A DNA stretch of 7,311 nt. Origin: Methylomarinum sp. (GTDB taxonomy: Bacteria > Pseudomonadota > Gammaproteobacteria > Methylococcales > Methylomonadaceae). A model generated the notes under the pieces. That model was not told the origin of the DNA and made no database searches. It worked only from the letters and a program-made list of their open reading frames with translations. Location: contig WTAG01000147.1 in NCBI GenBank assembly GCA_013139755.1, positions 1 to 7,311 on the forward strand, given 5' to 3'. The translations under genes were made by a program, and so were the position numbers. Numbering within the stretch: the first letter of the stretch is position 1; every line of letters starts with the position of its first letter. Below are positions 6,145-7,311 of the stretch, piece after piece.

Positions 6145-7182
6145 TTAACCTTTGTTCATTAAGTCACGTAAATCAAGTGCGGATGCGTTAGCTCTGGCAA
6201 TATAATTGGCCATAGATAATGAGTAGTTAGCAAACATACCAAATCCATCACCACTTAAGATCATAGGGCTTAAAATAGGTGTTAAGGCATTTTCTAAGGC
6301 ATGAATCATATTGTCTAATGTATTCATGGCCCGTTTGTCTAAAATGATATCTTCAAAATCGACTTTAATTGCTTTTAAAATATGCAACAATGCCCAGCTT
6401 GCTCCGCGTGCTTCATAAAATATATCATCCACTAATAACCAGGGTGTCTTACCAACGCCTATGGTTTTTTCTTCCGTAAATTGCGGGGCTTTTTGTCCAC
6501 TAGGATCATAAAGTATGCCCGCAGCACCGGCAAATTTATCGGTACTGGCGGTTAAACGTGTGGATAACCCGCCTAATCGTTTAATAATAACCTCTAAATA
6601 AGTCCATAGGTTATCAGAGCGAGAATAAAACTGAGCACGGCGTTGTGTACTTGTAGGCTTTTGTAAACGCTGCATATAAACATGTAGGTATCTAATACCT
6701 TTATCATATTCTGACTCAGAAGACGGTAAAGCCCAAGAGTTTGGTTCATAGTAGAAATAAGGCTCAGCCATGGCTAAATCTTTATCTTCAATAGATTGTG
6801 ATTGGTCTCTGGCAAAGTGGTTTCTTAATGCGGTAGTGCCATCACGTAGCATAACAAGCGCACCGTATTCCCAGCTACGAATGTTATCTAAAAATAATCC
6901 CGGAGGTGCAACATCATTAGAAATATAGCCACCAGGCTTGTCCATTAAAACCTCAGCCATATGCGCGAGTGTATTGGTATAAACAAAACCAATAGGCAAG
7001 GAGTCTGTATGAGTTGCTTCCATGCGTTTAACAGCTTCATCCTGTACATTAAAGCTATCTGGCTCAGCTCCCCACCATGCACCTAAAATAATAAGTACAA
7101 GGGTGGTAATGCCGGCTAGTGACCCAAAAAACCAAAGTATTCCTTTCGATTTCGCATCTTCTGTTGCTGTACTGTCAGCCAT
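6145..7182 (-). CDS. DUF2333 family membrane-anchored protein
   Basis: This is a 345-residue protein of unknown function, recognised as DUF2333 from its overall pattern: a short polar N-terminus, one transmembrane helix at about 15-37 (ILWFFGSLAGITTLVLIILGAWW), then a long soluble region. That region includes LPIGFVYTNTLAHMAEVLMDKPGGYISNDVAPPG, SWEYGALVMLRD and the C-terminal MILSGDGFGMFANYSLSMANYIARANA. With one N-terminal helix and no visible signal cleavage site, it is probably an inner-membrane protein with most of its mass in the periplasm. No catalytic motif is apparent. The start is supported by AGGAAA about eight bases before the ATG. It is the first gene of the visible minus-strand cluster and is tightly followed by the DUF4389 gene, which suggests the two products act together. 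Confidence 0.8.
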   Translation of the reverse strand: MADSTATEDAKSKGILWFFGSLAGITTLVLIILGAWWGAEPDSFNVQDEAVKRMEATHTDSLPIGFVYTNTLAHMAEVLMDKPGGYISNDVAPPGLFLDNIRSWEYGALVMLRDGTTALRNHFARDQSQSIEDKDLAMAEPYFYYEPNSWALPSSESEYDKGIRYLHVYMQRLQKPTSTQRRAQFYSRSDNLWTYLEVIIKRLGGLSTRLTASTDKFAGAAGILYDPSGQKAPQFTEEKTIGVGKTPWLLVDDIFYEARGASWALLHILKAIKVDFEDIILDKRAMNTLDNMIHALENALTPILSPMILSGDGFGMFANYSLSMANYIARANASALDLRDLMNKG

Positions 7183-7311
7183 TTCCTGGTTTCCTGATTA
7201 TCTTAAAGTGAATAAGGTTTTATGAAAAATAGTAATCATAGTAACAGGTTTTTTGATTGATTTCTCTTCAACTGATTTAGCTAATAGTAATGGGAGTTTT
7301 TTTACAAATAT
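7183..7311 (-). promoter_or_regulatory. Leader region of the DUF2333 gene
   Basis: These 129 bases contain no gene. They are AT-rich and should carry the promoter of the DUF2333-DUF4389 pair. TATGAT on the minus strand (7236-7241) is a possible -10, but I see no good -35 at the right distance, so no promoter is asserted. A run of seven T on the plus strand near 7295-7302 has no stem before it and is not called a terminator. Confidence 0.3.

Noticed and set aside
5956..6162. A 68-residue plus-strand open frame
   Set aside because: It is antisense to the DUF4389 gene; its hydrophobic look mirrors the membrane segments of the real gene.
7022..7225. A 67-residue plus-strand open frame
   Set aside because: It is antisense to the start of the DUF2333 gene and has no supporting SD or family pattern.
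1..7311. tRNA, rRNA, CRISPR array, toxin-antitoxin or defence operon
   Set aside because: No cloverleaf, rRNA-like stretch, regularly spaced repeats or recognisable toxin/antitoxin pair was seen on either strand.

Overview
The window suggests a fairly AT-rich gammaproteobacterium. The evidence is a full-length RecB of the gammaproteobacterial RecBCD type, next to a DUF2333/DUF4389 gene pair that I associate with Gammaproteobacteria. Genus cannot be fixed from the sequence. A methanotroph or sulfur-oxidiser-like lineage is only a guess.

Left end (1-1246): a nest of dead insertion sequences. A plus-strand IS3-family element enters from beyond the left edge and ends near 982. Its transposase is broken by a 1-base loss, a 2-base gain and an in-frame TAG, although the frameshift-type slippery heptamer and two of the three DDE residues in the main reading frame survive. 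It lies inside a minus-strand IS1595-like transposase gene, of which only the first 61 codons (start, SD, first CPYC zinc knuckle) and the terminal region remain here. The outer end of that element stops about 5 bases from the stop codon of the next gene.

Middle (1252-2266): a minus-strand gene for a stand-alone zinc metallopeptidase resembling the FtsH (M41) protease domain (HEAGH, LLVGPLAEA, GGSSD) but with no AAA+ ATPase and no membrane segment. Its upstream region is highly structured. It holds a perfect 12-bp-arm palindrome that looks like an operator, a weak promoter abutting it, and then two successive hairpins. The second hairpin plus seven U residues forms a terminator-like structure directly in front of the Shine-Dalgarno sequence. 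A second 12-bp-arm palindrome lies between this region and the end of recB.

Right part (2267-7182): three minus-strand genes in transcription order DUF2333 membrane protein, DUF4389 membrane protein (4-bp gap) and recB (64-bp gap containing a REP-like hairpin). RecB keeps all helicase motifs and the nuclease residues, so it should be active, but neither recC nor recD is adjacent. The last 129 bases hold only the leader of the DUF2333 gene.

The most interesting unit is the M41-like protease together with its operator and hairpin leader.
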